Below are positions 1 through 7,688 of a DNA stretch of 38,683 nucleotides, one piece after another. A program made the position numbers and the translations under genes. How positions within the stretch are numbered: position 1 is the stretch's first letter; the number at the start of each line of letters is the position of its first letter. Source of the stretch: Clostridia bacterium (GTDB lineage Bacteria > Bacillota > Clostridia > Oscillospirales > CAG-272). A model generated the notes under the pieces. It was not told the DNA's origin. It saw nothing but the letters and a program-made list of their open reading frames with translations, and did not search any database. The stretch covers positions 1-38,683 of the forward strand of contig JAFTNJ010000013.1 in NCBI GenBank assembly GCA_017451915.1. The letters are read 5' to 3'.

Positions 1-10
1 CGGTGGTCCC

Positions 11-94
11 CCTTCTCCCACAGGAGAAGGCTTATGTTACATCTGCTCCAAGAACAAGGGTAAAACCTTTGTCGCCCACCCGCATAGCGGGTGG
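11..94. repeat. Non-coding left edge with two small hairpins
   Basis: No gene is supported in bases 1-140. Two perfect inverted repeats are visible: CCTTCTCC/GGAGAAGG at 11-18/23-30 and CCACCCGC/GCGGGTGG at 76-83/87-94. They may be the end of a dispersed palindromic repeat similar in style to the element at 1425-1560, but the window starts too close to tell. Confidence 0.4.
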
Positions 95-140
95 TTGTCT
101 GTTTCGCGTCAAGCGCTCCACTGCCTAAAGGCATTAAAAC

Positions 141-188
141 AAGAAACCGCGCAGCCGTGAAGCAGAGTTCACGGCTGCGCGGTTTCTT
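141..188 (-). terminator. Rho-independent terminator of the cysteine desulfurase gene
   Basis: A perfect 21-bp stem (141-161 with 168-188) and a 6-base loop lies just downstream of the stop codon of the minus-strand desulfurase gene. The stem ends in AAGAAA on the plus strand, so the minus-strand transcript ends in TTTCTT followed by TGTTTTAAT, which suits a terminator reading leftward. Confidence 0.85.
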
Positions 189-217
189 TGCGATTGATCC
201 ATCGGGATCCGGCGTCA

Positions 218-1387
218 TCACCGGTGGATCTTGACCAGCTTGGGGATCTCCTGCTCCAGAGCGGTAACGAGGGTATCCACGTCCTCCCGGGTATTCTCCA
301 TGCCAAAGCTGACGCGCAGGGAGCACTCAACCTGGGTCTGGGGCAAGCCAAAGGCCAGCAGGGCCGCGCTCACCTTTTTGCCGTGGGTGGCACACGCCGA
401 GCCCTGGGATACACAGATCCCATACGCCGACAGGGCGTGAAGCATGGTCTCACTCTTAATATCGGGCAGAGTCAGATTGAGTATGTGGGGGGCTCTGGTC
501 CCGGTGGGACGGTTGATCTGCACCGGCAGGGCGGCAAGACGCGCCTCGGCGTAATCCCGCAGATCGCAGGTCTGCCGCGTCCGCTCCCGGAAATGGGTAT
601 AGCCATCCTCGGCCGCCGCACCAAAGGCCGCGATGCCCAGCAGGTTCTCGGTGCCCGAGCGGAAGCCGCCCTCCTGTCCTCCGCCCAAGAGCAAAGGAAC
701 GTAATCCCGCCGCTTGAGAGCCTCCGGGGACACGTACAACGCGCCAACCCCCTTGGGGGCGTAGATCTTGTGCCCGCTCAAAGTGACGAAGTCGGCCTTG
801 ATGGCCGCGGGGGTAAAGGGCACCTTAAGATAGCCCTGCACTGCGTCGGTGTGGGTCACGACGTCGGGATTCTTGGCCTTGGCCATGGCAAATGCGCGTT
901 TCAGATCGTACCACGCCCCGGTTTCGTTATTCACCATCATCATGGAAACCAGAAAAACCCGGTCGTTCAATGCCCCGCGATATTCCTCCCAGTTCAGCTC
1001 TCCTCCACGGGTGGAGATACGGATCACCTCAAAGCCGTCCTTTTCCAGAGCCTGCATGGCGTTCTCGACCCCGGGATGCTCGGAATCGGTGGTGATAACT
1101 CTGCCCCCCTTGCGGCGCGCCTTGGCGTAGGCCACGCCCAGAATGGCAAGATTATCGGCCTCACTGCCGCAGGAGGTGAATACCAGCTGTCCGGGGAGCA
1201 GAGGTCCGCGCACGCCAAGGCTGGCGGCAATCTTCTTTCTGGCCTCCTCCACCGCAGCCCTTGCCCTTTGCCCCACGGGATGGAGGGACGAGGGATTGCC
1301 GTAGCACTCCAGGGCGTTGGCAATACAATCCTTGACCGCGGGGGAGAGGGGGGTGGTAGCACTATTGTCCAAATAGATCTCTTTCAT
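218..1387 (-). CDS. Cysteine desulfurase (NifS/IscS family, PLP-dependent)
   Basis: This 389-residue fold-type I PLP enzyme is predicted to take sulfur from L-cysteine as a persulfide, giving alanine, and to supply it for Fe-S clusters or tRNA thiolation in the cytoplasm. The N-terminus shows DNSATTP. SEHPGV carries the active-site His, THTDAVQ the PLP-contact region, and SGHKIYAPKG the Schiff-base lysine (about Lys207). GFRSGTEN and the catalytic cysteine in SQGSACATHGK (about Cys332) follow. Length and motif order match the family. The start at 1387 is ATG; a TTG four codons upstream is possible, and neither has a strong ribosome binding site. No iscU, iscA or thiI neighbour is present, so the sulfur acceptor is unknown. 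Family assignment is firm; IscS versus NifS subtype is not. Confidence 0.95.
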   Translation of the reverse strand: MKEIYLDNSATTPLSPAVKDCIANALECYGNPSSLHPVGQRARAAVEEARKKIAASLGVRGPLLPGQLVFTSCGSEADNLAILGVAYAKARRKGGRVITTDSEHPGVENAMQALEKDGFEVIRISTRGGELNWEEYRGALNDRVFLVSMMMVNNETGAWYDLKRAFAMAKAKNPDVVTHTDAVQGYLKVPFTPAAIKADFVTLSGHKIYAPKGVGALYVSPEALKRRDYVPLLLGGGQEGGFRSGTENLLGIAAFGAAAEDGYTHFRERTRQTCDLRDYAEARLAALPVQINRPTGTRAPHILNLTLPDIKSETMLHALSAYGICVSQGSACATHGKKVSAALLAFGLPQTQVECSLRVSFGMENTREDVDTLVTALEQEIPKLVKIHR

Positions 1388-1424
1388 ATAGCAATACAAG
1401 GGGAAGCCGTTGCCGCAATCGCTC

Positions 1425-1560
1425 TCAGTTAAGCCTCCCCCATTGGGGGAGGTGGCATGCGTAGCATGACGGAGAGGGCTTCCTCATATCTTAACTCGCC
1501 CTCTCAGACGCCTACGGCGCCAGCTCTCCCGGAGGGAGAGCCTTCCCAAAATTTAACTGA
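1425..1560. repeat. Palindromic intergenic element with terminal inverted repeats (REP/MITE-like)
   Basis: A 136-bp stretch is bounded by TCAGTTAA (1425-1432) and its exact reverse complement TTAACTGA (1553-1560). Inside are nested hairpins: CCTCCCCC/GGGGGAGG (1434-1441/1445-1452), CATGC-GTA-GCATG, CGCC-TAC-GGCG and GCTCTCCC-GGA-GGGAGAGC. It has no coding potential. The pattern resembles small non-autonomous or REP-type elements known from intergenic gaps of gut Clostridia. Other copies cannot be checked inside this window. Confidence 0.65.
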
Positions 1561-1603
1561 ATCACATTGTCGTTGCCGGTTTCCCCTGGGTTCTCCTTTT
1601 GTT

Positions 1604-2701
1604 TTAACGGAATACAAAGGCGCCGATCATGGCGTCCACGTCGGCCATGTGGCTTTCAAAATTCTCGGGCGTTGCGGTATAGGTCAAGCTATACATCATG
1701 CTCTTATACGCCGCGATCACCTGGCGGTACTGATAAACGGTTTCCCCTACCCGATAGGTATAGACGTAGGACATGGCCGCGCGTCCGCCCAAGGTAACCT
1801 CCTCCTGTGAAAGCAGGGTGAAGCTTCCCTCGCCGCCAACCTTGACCATCTCGTTCTTACACAGCTCGAAGAAATCAATCACGCTCATGGCGCGGTCGGG
1901 CACGTAGGGGATCACGCTGACGTTGGAGCGGTCACTCGCAAGATAGGCCGAATAGATCTCCTGCTTGTACTCTACCTCCCAGGTAACGGGAACGTAGAAA
2001 TGGAAATCCACGTCGGCGTTGGAGACCACCGCCATGCCCGCAGGGATCGGCGTTCCCTCCTCGGCAGGCAACCGAGGATACTCGTCGGGCAGATAGGGGT
2101 CGGCAAAGATGAATTCCTCCAGCATCCGCTCTACCGAGGGAAGCAATGCCTCGTACAGATCGGGGTGAGCCGTATAGGTAAAGACGTAAAATGCGCTGTT
2201 CTTCTCACCGATCACCTGCAGGTAATGCAGATTCTGACCGTCCACGGTCACCAGGTAGTGGGCACGGTGCGCCACCAGCTGGTCCAAAAGCACCTCGGAC
2301 GCATCCTCGTCCTCCTCCACCTTCAGTCCACTGACCAAAGGCTGCTCGGAAATGGCGGGGCGGCAATACTGAAGGGAGAAGGCCTCCAGACGCTGGCGGA
2401 GTGCCGCGGCATCTCCCTTTGCGGGAAGAGCGGCGTTCATCTCCTCGGTAATGAGGTACTTCACCACGCTGACGGTGGACTGCACGTCCAGATTGTAATA
2501 GGCCCCGGCAATGCCGTAGGCGGTGTTCTCATTCCAGTCGGTGGGAACGTACAGGCGAAAATCGTCGCCCTCGCAGTTGGCGATCTTCATTCCCTCGGGG
2601 ATGACCTCCCCCGTTTCGGTATTGTTACAGGAGGTCAGCGCGAGGGGCAGGAGCATTGCCAGCACCAACGCCAAACATCCTTTTGCAAATCCTTTTCTCA
2701 T
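1604..2701 (-). CDS. Lipoprotein with two tandem copies of a PsbP/DcrB-like domain
   Basis: A 365-residue secreted lipoprotein of unknown function. The signal peptide starts MRKGFAKG and ends in lipobox LTSC, so it should be anchored outside the cytoplasmic membrane. The mature part is an internal duplication. Both halves begin with I-P-x-G-M and an F-x-x-Y-V-P segment (DDFRLYVPTDW and VDFHFYVPVTW) and close with Y-x-Q-V-I ... T-Y-T-A (YLQVIGEK and YRQVIAAY), then a phenylalanine-rich end (EEFIF, GAFVF). This is compatible with the PsbP/DcrB-like alpha-beta fold. The ATG at 2701 was chosen because AAGGAAGGA lies about 9 bases upstream; an in-frame upstream extension lacks a signal peptide. 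The C-terminal half of the membrane protein at 20311-21168 has a similar pattern. Confidence 0.8.
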   Translation of the reverse strand: MRKGFAKGCLALVLAMLLPLALTSCNNTETGEVIPEGMKIANCEGDDFRLYVPTDWNENTAYGIAGAYYNLDVQSTVSVVKYLITEEMNAALPAKGDAAALRQRLEAFSLQYCRPAISEQPLVSGLKVEEDEDASEVLLDQLVAHRAHYLVTVDGQNLHYLQVIGEKNSAFYVFTYTAHPDLYEALLPSVERMLEEFIFADPYLPDEYPRLPAEEGTPIPAGMAVVSNADVDFHFYVPVTWEVEYKQEIYSAYLASDRSNVSVIPYVPDRAMSVIDFFELCKNEMVKVGGEGSFTLLSQEEVTLGGRAAMSYVYTYRVGETVYQYRQVIAAYKSMMYSLTYTATPENFESHMADVDAMIGAFVFR

Positions 2702-2735
2702 ACAGAACAAATCCTTCCTTGATGAAATACACCTC

Positions 2736-2741
2736 ATTGTA
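2736..2741 (-). promoter_or_regulatory. Probable -10 box for the 1604-2701 lipoprotein gene
   Basis: Read on the minus strand the sequence is TGATACAAT, an extended -10 box, about 35 bases upstream of the lipoprotein start. No convincing -35 at 17 bases is visible. The lipoprotein gene is therefore probably transcribed separately from the PLP-enzyme gene upstream. Confidence 0.5.
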
Positions 2742-2790
2742 TCACATCGCTCTTTGAATATCTTCAATTTTTTGTGAATTTTTGTGTCCG

Positions 2791-4050
2791 TCAGAGCTTG
2801 GCGTCAAGAACGCACTGCGCCGCGGCCAGGATGCCGATCTTGCCACTCTCGTAGGTCAGGCCGCCCTGGAAATAGACGGTATAGGGGGGACGCAGGGGAC
2901 CGTCGGCCGAAAGCTCAATGGAGCTGCCCTGGGTAAAGGCACCTGCCGCCATGATCACGGGATCGCTGTAGCCCGGCATGGCCCAAGGCTCGGGGGTCAC
3001 GAAGGAATCCACGGGAGAGCCCGATTGGATGCCGCGACAGAAGGCGCAAAGTCCCTCGGGGCTTCCGGTGATCACGGTTTGAATAATGTCGTGACGCTCC
3101 ACGTCCCAGCGGGGCTCCACGGCGTATCCCATCTCCTCAAAGACGTAGGCCGCCAAATGGGCCGTTTTGAGCGCCTGGGCCGTGGTATGGGGCGCGTAGA
3201 ACAGCCCCTTATACATCAGCTTGTTCTGCCCCATAGTGGCACCCACCTCGGCACCAACGCCCACCGAGGTCAGTCGGTAGCTGGCCAGCTCCACCGCACG
3301 CTTGGTGCCCGCGAGGTAGCCGCCGGTCTCGGCCATGCCGCCTCCGGGATTTTTGATCAGCGAGCCAATGATCAGATCGGCCCCCACGGCGGTGGGCTCT
3401 CGGGTTTCTACAAATTCGCCGTAGCAGTTGTCCACCACCACGTAGGTCTCGGGACGGATCGCCTTGACACGGCGCACCAGCTCCCCGATCTCCTCCACGC
3501 TCAAGGTCTTACGGTTGAGATACCCCTTGGAGCGTTGCACAAAGACCATCTTCACCTTCTCGCCAAGAGTGCGAAGCTTGTCCTCAATGGCAGCAAAATC
3601 AAAGCTGCCGTCCTCCCGCAGGTCGGTCTGCTCATAGGTCACGCCAAAATCCCGCAGGGAGCCGTCCCCGGGATTGCCGGAGATCCCAATGACCTCCTCC
3701 AGAGTATCGTAGGGCTTGCCGGCCACCGAGTACATCACGTCCCCGGGACGCAGGATCCCGAACAGGCCAATGGAAAGAGCGTGGGTGCCGCTGACGATAT
3801 TGTGACGGACAATGGCGGCCTCGGCGTCCATAACGTCGGCCCAGACGGCGTCCAGGACGTCGCGTCCCCGATCATCGTAGCCGTAGCCGCTGGTGGTCTG
3901 GAACATTCCATCGCTGACACGGTGCTCCCGAAAGGCGTCCATCACCTTTTGGGTGTTTTCAAAGGCAATGCGGTCAATGCGGGCAAAATGGGGTGCCAGC
4001 GCCTCCTCGGCGCGGGCGGCAAGCTGAAGGATCGAATCTGAAAATTGCAT
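2791..4050 (-). CDS. Aluminium-resistance / methionine gamma-lyase family PLP enzyme
   Basis: This 419-residue protein belongs to the Alum_res family (YnbB-like), PLP enzymes related to Cys/Met-metabolism lyases and widespread in Bacillota. N-terminal residues include TSGYGYDDRGRD, a hallmark of the family. SGTHALSIGLFG and PYDTLEEVIG follow. VVDNCYGEF is the PLP-ring aspartate region, and SLIKNPGGG carries the presumed Schiff-base lysine. The ATG at 4050 has AAGGAAT 8-9 bases upstream. It lies 33 bases after the second DUF975 gene, so it probably belongs to the murD operon. The true substrate of this family is uncertain; the aluminium-resistance name is historical and should not be read as a function here. 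Confidence 0.9.
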   Translation of the reverse strand: MQFSDSILQLAARAEEALAPHFARIDRIAFENTQKVMDAFREHRVSDGMFQTTSGYGYDDRGRDVLDAVWADVMDAEAAIVRHNIVSGTHALSIGLFGILRPGDVMYSVAGKPYDTLEEVIGISGNPGDGSLRDFGVTYEQTDLREDGSFDFAAIEDKLRTLGEKVKMVFVQRSKGYLNRKTLSVEEIGELVRRVKAIRPETYVVVDNCYGEFVETREPTAVGADLIIGSLIKNPGGGMAETGGYLAGTKRAVELASYRLTSVGVGAEVGATMGQNKLMYKGLFYAPHTTAQALKTAHLAAYVFEEMGYAVEPRWDVERHDIIQTVITGSPEGLCAFCRGIQSGSPVDSFVTPEPWAMPGYSDPVIMAAGAFTQGSSIELSADGPLRPPYTVYFQGGLTYESGKIGILAAAQCVLDAKL

Positions 4051-4083
4051 GATGATATTCCTTATCGTTTTTCTGTTTTAAAA

Positions 4084-5061
4084 TTAAAATTCTTGCTGTC
4101 CGATGTAGTCGTCGGGGTTTACGCTGGGGAACTCGGTCTCCTTGGCGGCCTGACGGTTGGTAATGTCGTCGTAGAAGGCCGCGTCTGCCGCGTACATATA
4201 GGGGGTGAGTACGAAAACACCAATGCCGCAGGTGCAGAAGGTGGCCAGAAGGATCCAGCCGATAAAGCTGATGTCAAGGCAGAACAGTCTCCACTTGTTC
4301 CCCTTCATGATCTGCGCCGAATTCCGCAGAGCGTCCACCGCCCGCATTTCGGGATACTCGGCCAGGATCATAAAGCAGTAGTGATAACGGTACTCGATCA
4401 CCATAGCCAGCAAAGAGAAGGGGATGCAAGCCGCCATGGCCAGGGCAAACACGCCGTAAACCATGGTCACGTTCTCGGTCAGGAACATGGCAACCACCAC
4501 GCCGCCCATGAGCAACAGCAGAGGCAGGGAGGCCAGGGTAAGGATCAGCGAATGCAGGATGCGCAAGCCGATGGATTTCCAGTACGCCTTTTTGAAATAG
4601 GAGAACAGAACGCCCACGTTGACGTTCTCCCCGTCTATTACGTTGAGGAAGAAGCGCTGCAGACCCAGAGTAATGGGCGAGCCGACGAACAAGTTGATCA
4701 GGTAGGAAATGACCACCGAGAATCCAAGGACCGCAATCATGACGGTAAGAAGCGTTACGGCTCTGTCGGCACCGATCTGCTCCCCAAACAGCATCTGCGC
4801 AAAGGACTCAAAGGTCATATTCTGAAATGCTTCGGGATCGAATTCAAAATTCACTTCCCCACCCGAGCTTCCGGTGGAAAAGGACACGCCACCTCCGGGA
4901 ATTCCTCCCAAAAGGCTGGCCAAAAGCACCACGACGAGGGCAACGCCAAATACGCTTTTGAGCTTTTGTCTTGCCACGCGGCGGTAGTAGGCTGCGTTCT
5001 TTACGATGGGTTCAAAGTCCGGTACGGCGGGATCGTAGGGTTGATATGGATTGTTGTTCAT
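4084..5061 (-). CDS. DUF975 family integral membrane protein (second of a tandem pair)
   Basis: A 325-residue polytopic membrane protein of the DUF975 family, function unknown. After a Pro/Tyr-rich N-terminus (NNNPYQPYDP) come about six hydrophobic segments: VFGVALVVVLLASLLGG, then VTLLTVMIAVLGFSVVISYL, a long pair around IGLRILHSLILTL and LLLLMGGVVVAMF, and ILLATFCTCGIGVFVLTPY. Family landmarks include YFKKAYWKSIG, and the block ALRNSAQIMKGNKWRLFCLDISFIGW, which is nearly repeated in the neighbouring gene. The ATG at 5061 has AAAGGAG upstream. The 15-base gap to the preceding DUF975 gene indicates cotranscription. The two proteins may form a heteromer, which is inference. Confidence 0.88.
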   Translation of the reverse strand: MNNNPYQPYDPAVPDFEPIVKNAAYYRRVARQKLKSVFGVALVVVLLASLLGGIPGGGVSFSTGSSGGEVNFEFDPEAFQNMTFESFAQMLFGEQIGADRAVTLLTVMIAVLGFSVVISYLINLFVGSPITLGLQRFFLNVIDGENVNVGVLFSYFKKAYWKSIGLRILHSLILTLASLPLLLLMGGVVVAMFLTENVTMVYGVFALAMAACIPFSLLAMVIEYRYHYCFMILAEYPEMRAVDALRNSAQIMKGNKWRLFCLDISFIGWILLATFCTCGIGVFVLTPYMYAADAAFYDDITNRQAAKETEFPSVNPDDYIGQQEF

Positions 5062-5076
5062 GTTTTTTCTCCTTTG

Positions 5077-6042
5077 TTATTGGTTTTCTTCCATGGGAGG
5101 AAGATAATCGTTTTCGGTTTGCGTCAGGGGCTCGTCCCCCCGGGGGACACGATGGGTGACCTGGGCGTAAAAGACCGCCGTGGACGTGGTAAAATAAAGG
5201 GTGAGGGGATAGCTGCCGATCATGCTTCCCATGCCGCAGGTGATCACGTGAGCCAGCATCAGGAGCAGGAACCACCCGGCAAAGCTGATCTGCAAGCAAA
5301 AGAGACGCCACTTGTTCCCCTTCATGGCCATGCGGGAATTGCGGAAGGCATCCAGCACCCTCATGTCGGGCTCCTCGGCCAGGATGAAAAAGACCAGAGC
5401 GTAACGCAGACTGATCACCACGGCAAGGACCAAGGTAACGAGGTAGCCGCCAAGAGCAAGGAAGGCACCCACGTCCACCGCGGGAACCACGGTCGCCACC
5501 ACGTCCGAAGGATCGCCTCCCAGGGTCACTCCCAGGATCCCGCACACCATGGTGGGGAGCAGGGCCAGGAAGGACAACAGCAGATACATGGCATACGCCC
5601 CCACCGATTTTTTATAGCTCTTCTTGAAGGGCACGAACAGATCACTCACGGCAGGAGCCTTTCCGTCCAGGATCTCCAGATGTACCCGATGGCATCCCAC
5701 CGTCAGGGGAGCCGCGATCAGGAGCAACCCCAGAAAGCAAAGGAGGAAAGCGATAACAAACAGCAGCAGAATCATTCCCGGGCTGACCGCCGCCTCAAGC
5801 TCCTCGGGGGATATGACGATGAAAAAGCCAAAAACATACATCGGGATCATTCCCAGGATCACGGAAAAGCCCGTGATCAGCTGACAAACGAAGTTGACCA
5901 CCGAGCCCATGACCCAGTTGCCCTTCAGCAACCGTTGGGCCTCGGCGCGCATCTGCTTGGCAGAGCGTGGCATCCCTTCGTTGGGAGAAGGATCGGGAAT
6001 CGGTTGGGGTTGGAAGCTGTCAAAGGAATGGTTTTGGTTCAT
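5077..6042 (-). CDS. DUF975 family integral membrane protein (first of a tandem pair)
   Basis: This 321-residue protein is a paralogue of the next gene downstream. Order: short polar N-terminus, SAKQMRAEAQRLLKGNW, hydrophobic segments around LITGFSVILGMIPMYVFGFF, MILLLFVIAFLLCFLGLLLI, AYAMYLLLSFLALLPTM and YLVTLVLAVVISL, then LDAFRNSRMAMKGNKWRLFC and a last hydrophobic stretch. Its ATG overlaps the murD stop codon (ATGA at 6039-6042), so translation is probably coupled to MurD. A GGAG lies about 10 bases upstream, inside murD. Function is unknown. Placement beside a peptidoglycan gene hints at an envelope role but proves nothing. Confidence 0.88.
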   Translation of the reverse strand: MNQNHSFDSFQPQPIPDPSPNEGMPRSAKQMRAEAQRLLKGNWVMGSVVNFVCQLITGFSVILGMIPMYVFGFFIVISPEELEAAVSPGMILLLFVIAFLLCFLGLLLIAAPLTVGCHRVHLEILDGKAPAVSDLFVPFKKSYKKSVGAYAMYLLLSFLALLPTMVCGILGVTLGGDPSDVVATVVPAVDVGAFLALGGYLVTLVLAVVISLRYALVFFILAEEPDMRVLDAFRNSRMAMKGNKWRLFCLQISFAGWFLLLMLAHVITCGMGSMIGSYPLTLYFTTSTAVFYAQVTHRVPRGDEPLTQTENDYLPPMEENQ

Positions 6043-7499
6043 TCGGTTTCTTCTCCTTTCGTTTGTTCTTCTTCGGCGGCAAATTCCCGTACCATGCGGC
6101 AGAAGGTATCGCCCCGCTCCTCAAAGTTGCGGAAGGCGTCAAAGCTGGCGCAGGCGGGAGAAAGCAGCACCGCTTCCCCGGGCTTGGCCAGGTCTCTCGC
6201 CAGTCGCACGGCATCGGCAAACAACGGAGCATCCCACACGGGGAGATGACCCTGCCGCACGGGAGCGCAGGCCTCCAGAGCCGGGCGGATCAACGGAGCC
6301 GAAGCACCCGTCAGCACCACGGCCTTGGCATGGTTGCAAAGGGCCTTTGCCAGGGGCTCGTAGGGCGTTTTTTTATCGTATCCACCGCAGATCACCACGG
6401 GCTTTTGGGGGGCCAGCGCCGAGAGTGCCGCCGCCGTGCGGGTGGGGGAGGAATCAATCGAGCTGTTATAATAGGTCACGCCACCAATCACCGCAACCTG
6501 CTCCAGGCGATGACGCACGCCCCCAAAGGTACGCGCCACCTCGCGGATCGATTCGCGGGATACCAGCCCTTGGGTCAGGGCAATGGCGGTCATGTAGTTT
6601 TCCAGGTTGTGCACGCCGGGCAATCGGATTTGGGAGATCTCAAGCATGGGCATCTCCCCTTCCCCGTTGTGAAGATAGACCCAACCATCCCGCCGATACA
6701 CGGCAGTATCCCCGGGCTTACGCAGAAGGAGTGTCGGATCCTCCGCACGGGAGGAGAACAGTGTCAGGGGGCCGGGATGCGCCTTGGCAAGCGCGGCAGT
6801 CACCCCGTTCTCGGCGTTGGTGACCAGGAGCTTGTTTTGCCCGTGGCGGTAGATGTTGCACTTGGCATTGGTATATTGCGCCATGTCGGTATGCCAATTC
6901 AGGTGATTGGGCGTCACGTTTGTAATCGCCCCGCGCTCCACCGAGCGTGTGGCGGTTTGTAATTGAAAGCTGGAAAGCTCCAGCACGGCAAAATCCTCGG
7001 CCGTCATGCTCTCCACCAGGGGCAAAAGGGGTGTTCCAATGTTCCCCCCCACAAAAACGCGTCCCCTGCCCGTTCTGCGACATTCCGCCTCCAGCATCAA
7101 CCCCGTCAGGGTAGTGGTGGTGGTCTTTCCGTCACTGCCGGTGATCCCGATCACGCGGGCGGGCGTCAGCTCCAGAAAGAGCTCGATCTCCGAGGTCAGG
7201 ATAGCACCTCGCGCCACCGCCGCCTCGATCTCGGGGAGCCAAGGGGGCACGCCGGGGGCGCGGAAGAGGATCTCCTCATCCAAACCGTCCAGGTAGCCTT
7301 TGCCGCACCGAAGATCGATGCCAAGGCTCTCCATGCGATCTGCCGCTACTCCCAAGGAGGCGCGCTCCTTGGCGTCTCTGGCAACGATCCGGGCTCCGTG
7401 GGCATACAGGAACGCAATGACGGCATCGTTGCTTTTGCCAAGTCCGATCACCGAGCAACGCTTGCCGCGAAAGTGCTCAAAGAGTGTTTCTCTGGTCAT
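6039..7499 (-). CDS. murD: UDP-N-acetylmuramoylalanine--D-glutamate ligase (MurD)
   Basis: Cytoplasmic ATP-dependent ligase that adds D-glutamate to UDP-MurNAc-L-Ala in peptidoglycan synthesis; 486 residues. The N-terminal Rossmann domain starts with CSVIGLGKSN. The central ATPase domain has GITGSDGKTTTTT (P-loop), LELSSFQL (metal-binding Glu), NVTPNHLNWH, and YTNAKCNIYRHG with the lysine expected to be carbamylated. The C-terminal domain shows YYNSSIDSSPTRT, VVICGGYDKKTPYE and SPACASFDAFRNFEERG. The start at 7499 was chosen over an in-frame ATG at 7517 because the intervening sequence contains GGAGG at ideal spacing. It is probably the first gene of an operon with the two DUF975 genes and the PLP enzyme. 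Confidence 0.97.
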   Translation of the reverse strand: MTRETLFEHFRGKRCSVIGLGKSNDAVIAFLYAHGARIVARDAKERASLGVAADRMESLGIDLRCGKGYLDGLDEEILFRAPGVPPWLPEIEAAVARGAILTSEIELFLELTPARVIGITGSDGKTTTTTLTGLMLEAECRRTGRGRVFVGGNIGTPLLPLVESMTAEDFAVLELSSFQLQTATRSVERGAITNVTPNHLNWHTDMAQYTNAKCNIYRHGQNKLLVTNAENGVTAALAKAHPGPLTLFSSRAEDPTLLLRKPGDTAVYRRDGWVYLHNGEGEMPMLEISQIRLPGVHNLENYMTAIALTQGLVSRESIREVARTFGGVRHRLEQVAVIGGVTYYNSSIDSSPTRTAAALSALAPQKPVVICGGYDKKTPYEPLAKALCNHAKAVVLTGASAPLIRPALEACAPVRQGHLPVWDAPLFADAVRLARDLAKPGEAVLLSPACASFDAFRNFEERGDTFCRMVREFAAEEEQTKGEETE

Positions 7500-7541
7500 A
7501 TCCTGCCTCCCCTTCACAACACCGATAGTCTTTCAGTTTAT

Positions 7542-7570
7542 ATTATATTCTATTTTTCCTTCAATTGCAA
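7542..7570 (-). promoter_or_regulatory. Promoter for murD operon
   Basis: On the minus strand TTGCAA (7570-7565) and TATAAT (7547-7542) are separated by exactly 17 bases, about 43 bases upstream of the murD ATG. This is a near-consensus housekeeping-sigma promoter. Confidence 0.75.
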
Positions 7571-7591
7571 TAGAATCGGGTGAAAAAAACC

Positions 7592-7607
7592 TTTTTTTCG
7601 AAAAAAA
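7592..7607. repeat. Perfect 16-bp palindrome of T7-CG-A7 between divergent promoters
   Basis: Seven T, CG, seven A form a self-complementary sequence lying between the murD -35 box and the -35 of the topoisomerase gene. It could act as an A-tract UP element for both promoters, a bent-DNA site or an operator. Confidence 0.5.
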
Positions 7608-7620
7608 CCTTTTCCCCCCC

Positions 7621-7649
7621 TTTTCAAAATCCGATTTTTCTGTTATAAT
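7621..7649 (+). promoter_or_regulatory. Promoter for the type IIA topoisomerase B gene
   Basis: TTTTCA (7621-7626), 17-base spacer, TATAAT (7644-7649) preceded by TGT, giving an extended -10. It lies about 40 bases upstream of the start codon. Confidence 0.7.
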
Positions 7650-7688
7650 AGTAAAGATAAGTGAGAAAAAAACGAAAGGATGCACCCA

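Noticed and set aside
4045-6249. A 734-codon plus-strand frame opposite the DUF975 genes
   Set aside because: His/Gln/Gly-rich shadow; the minus-strand frames have membrane segments, ribosome binding sites and family motifs.
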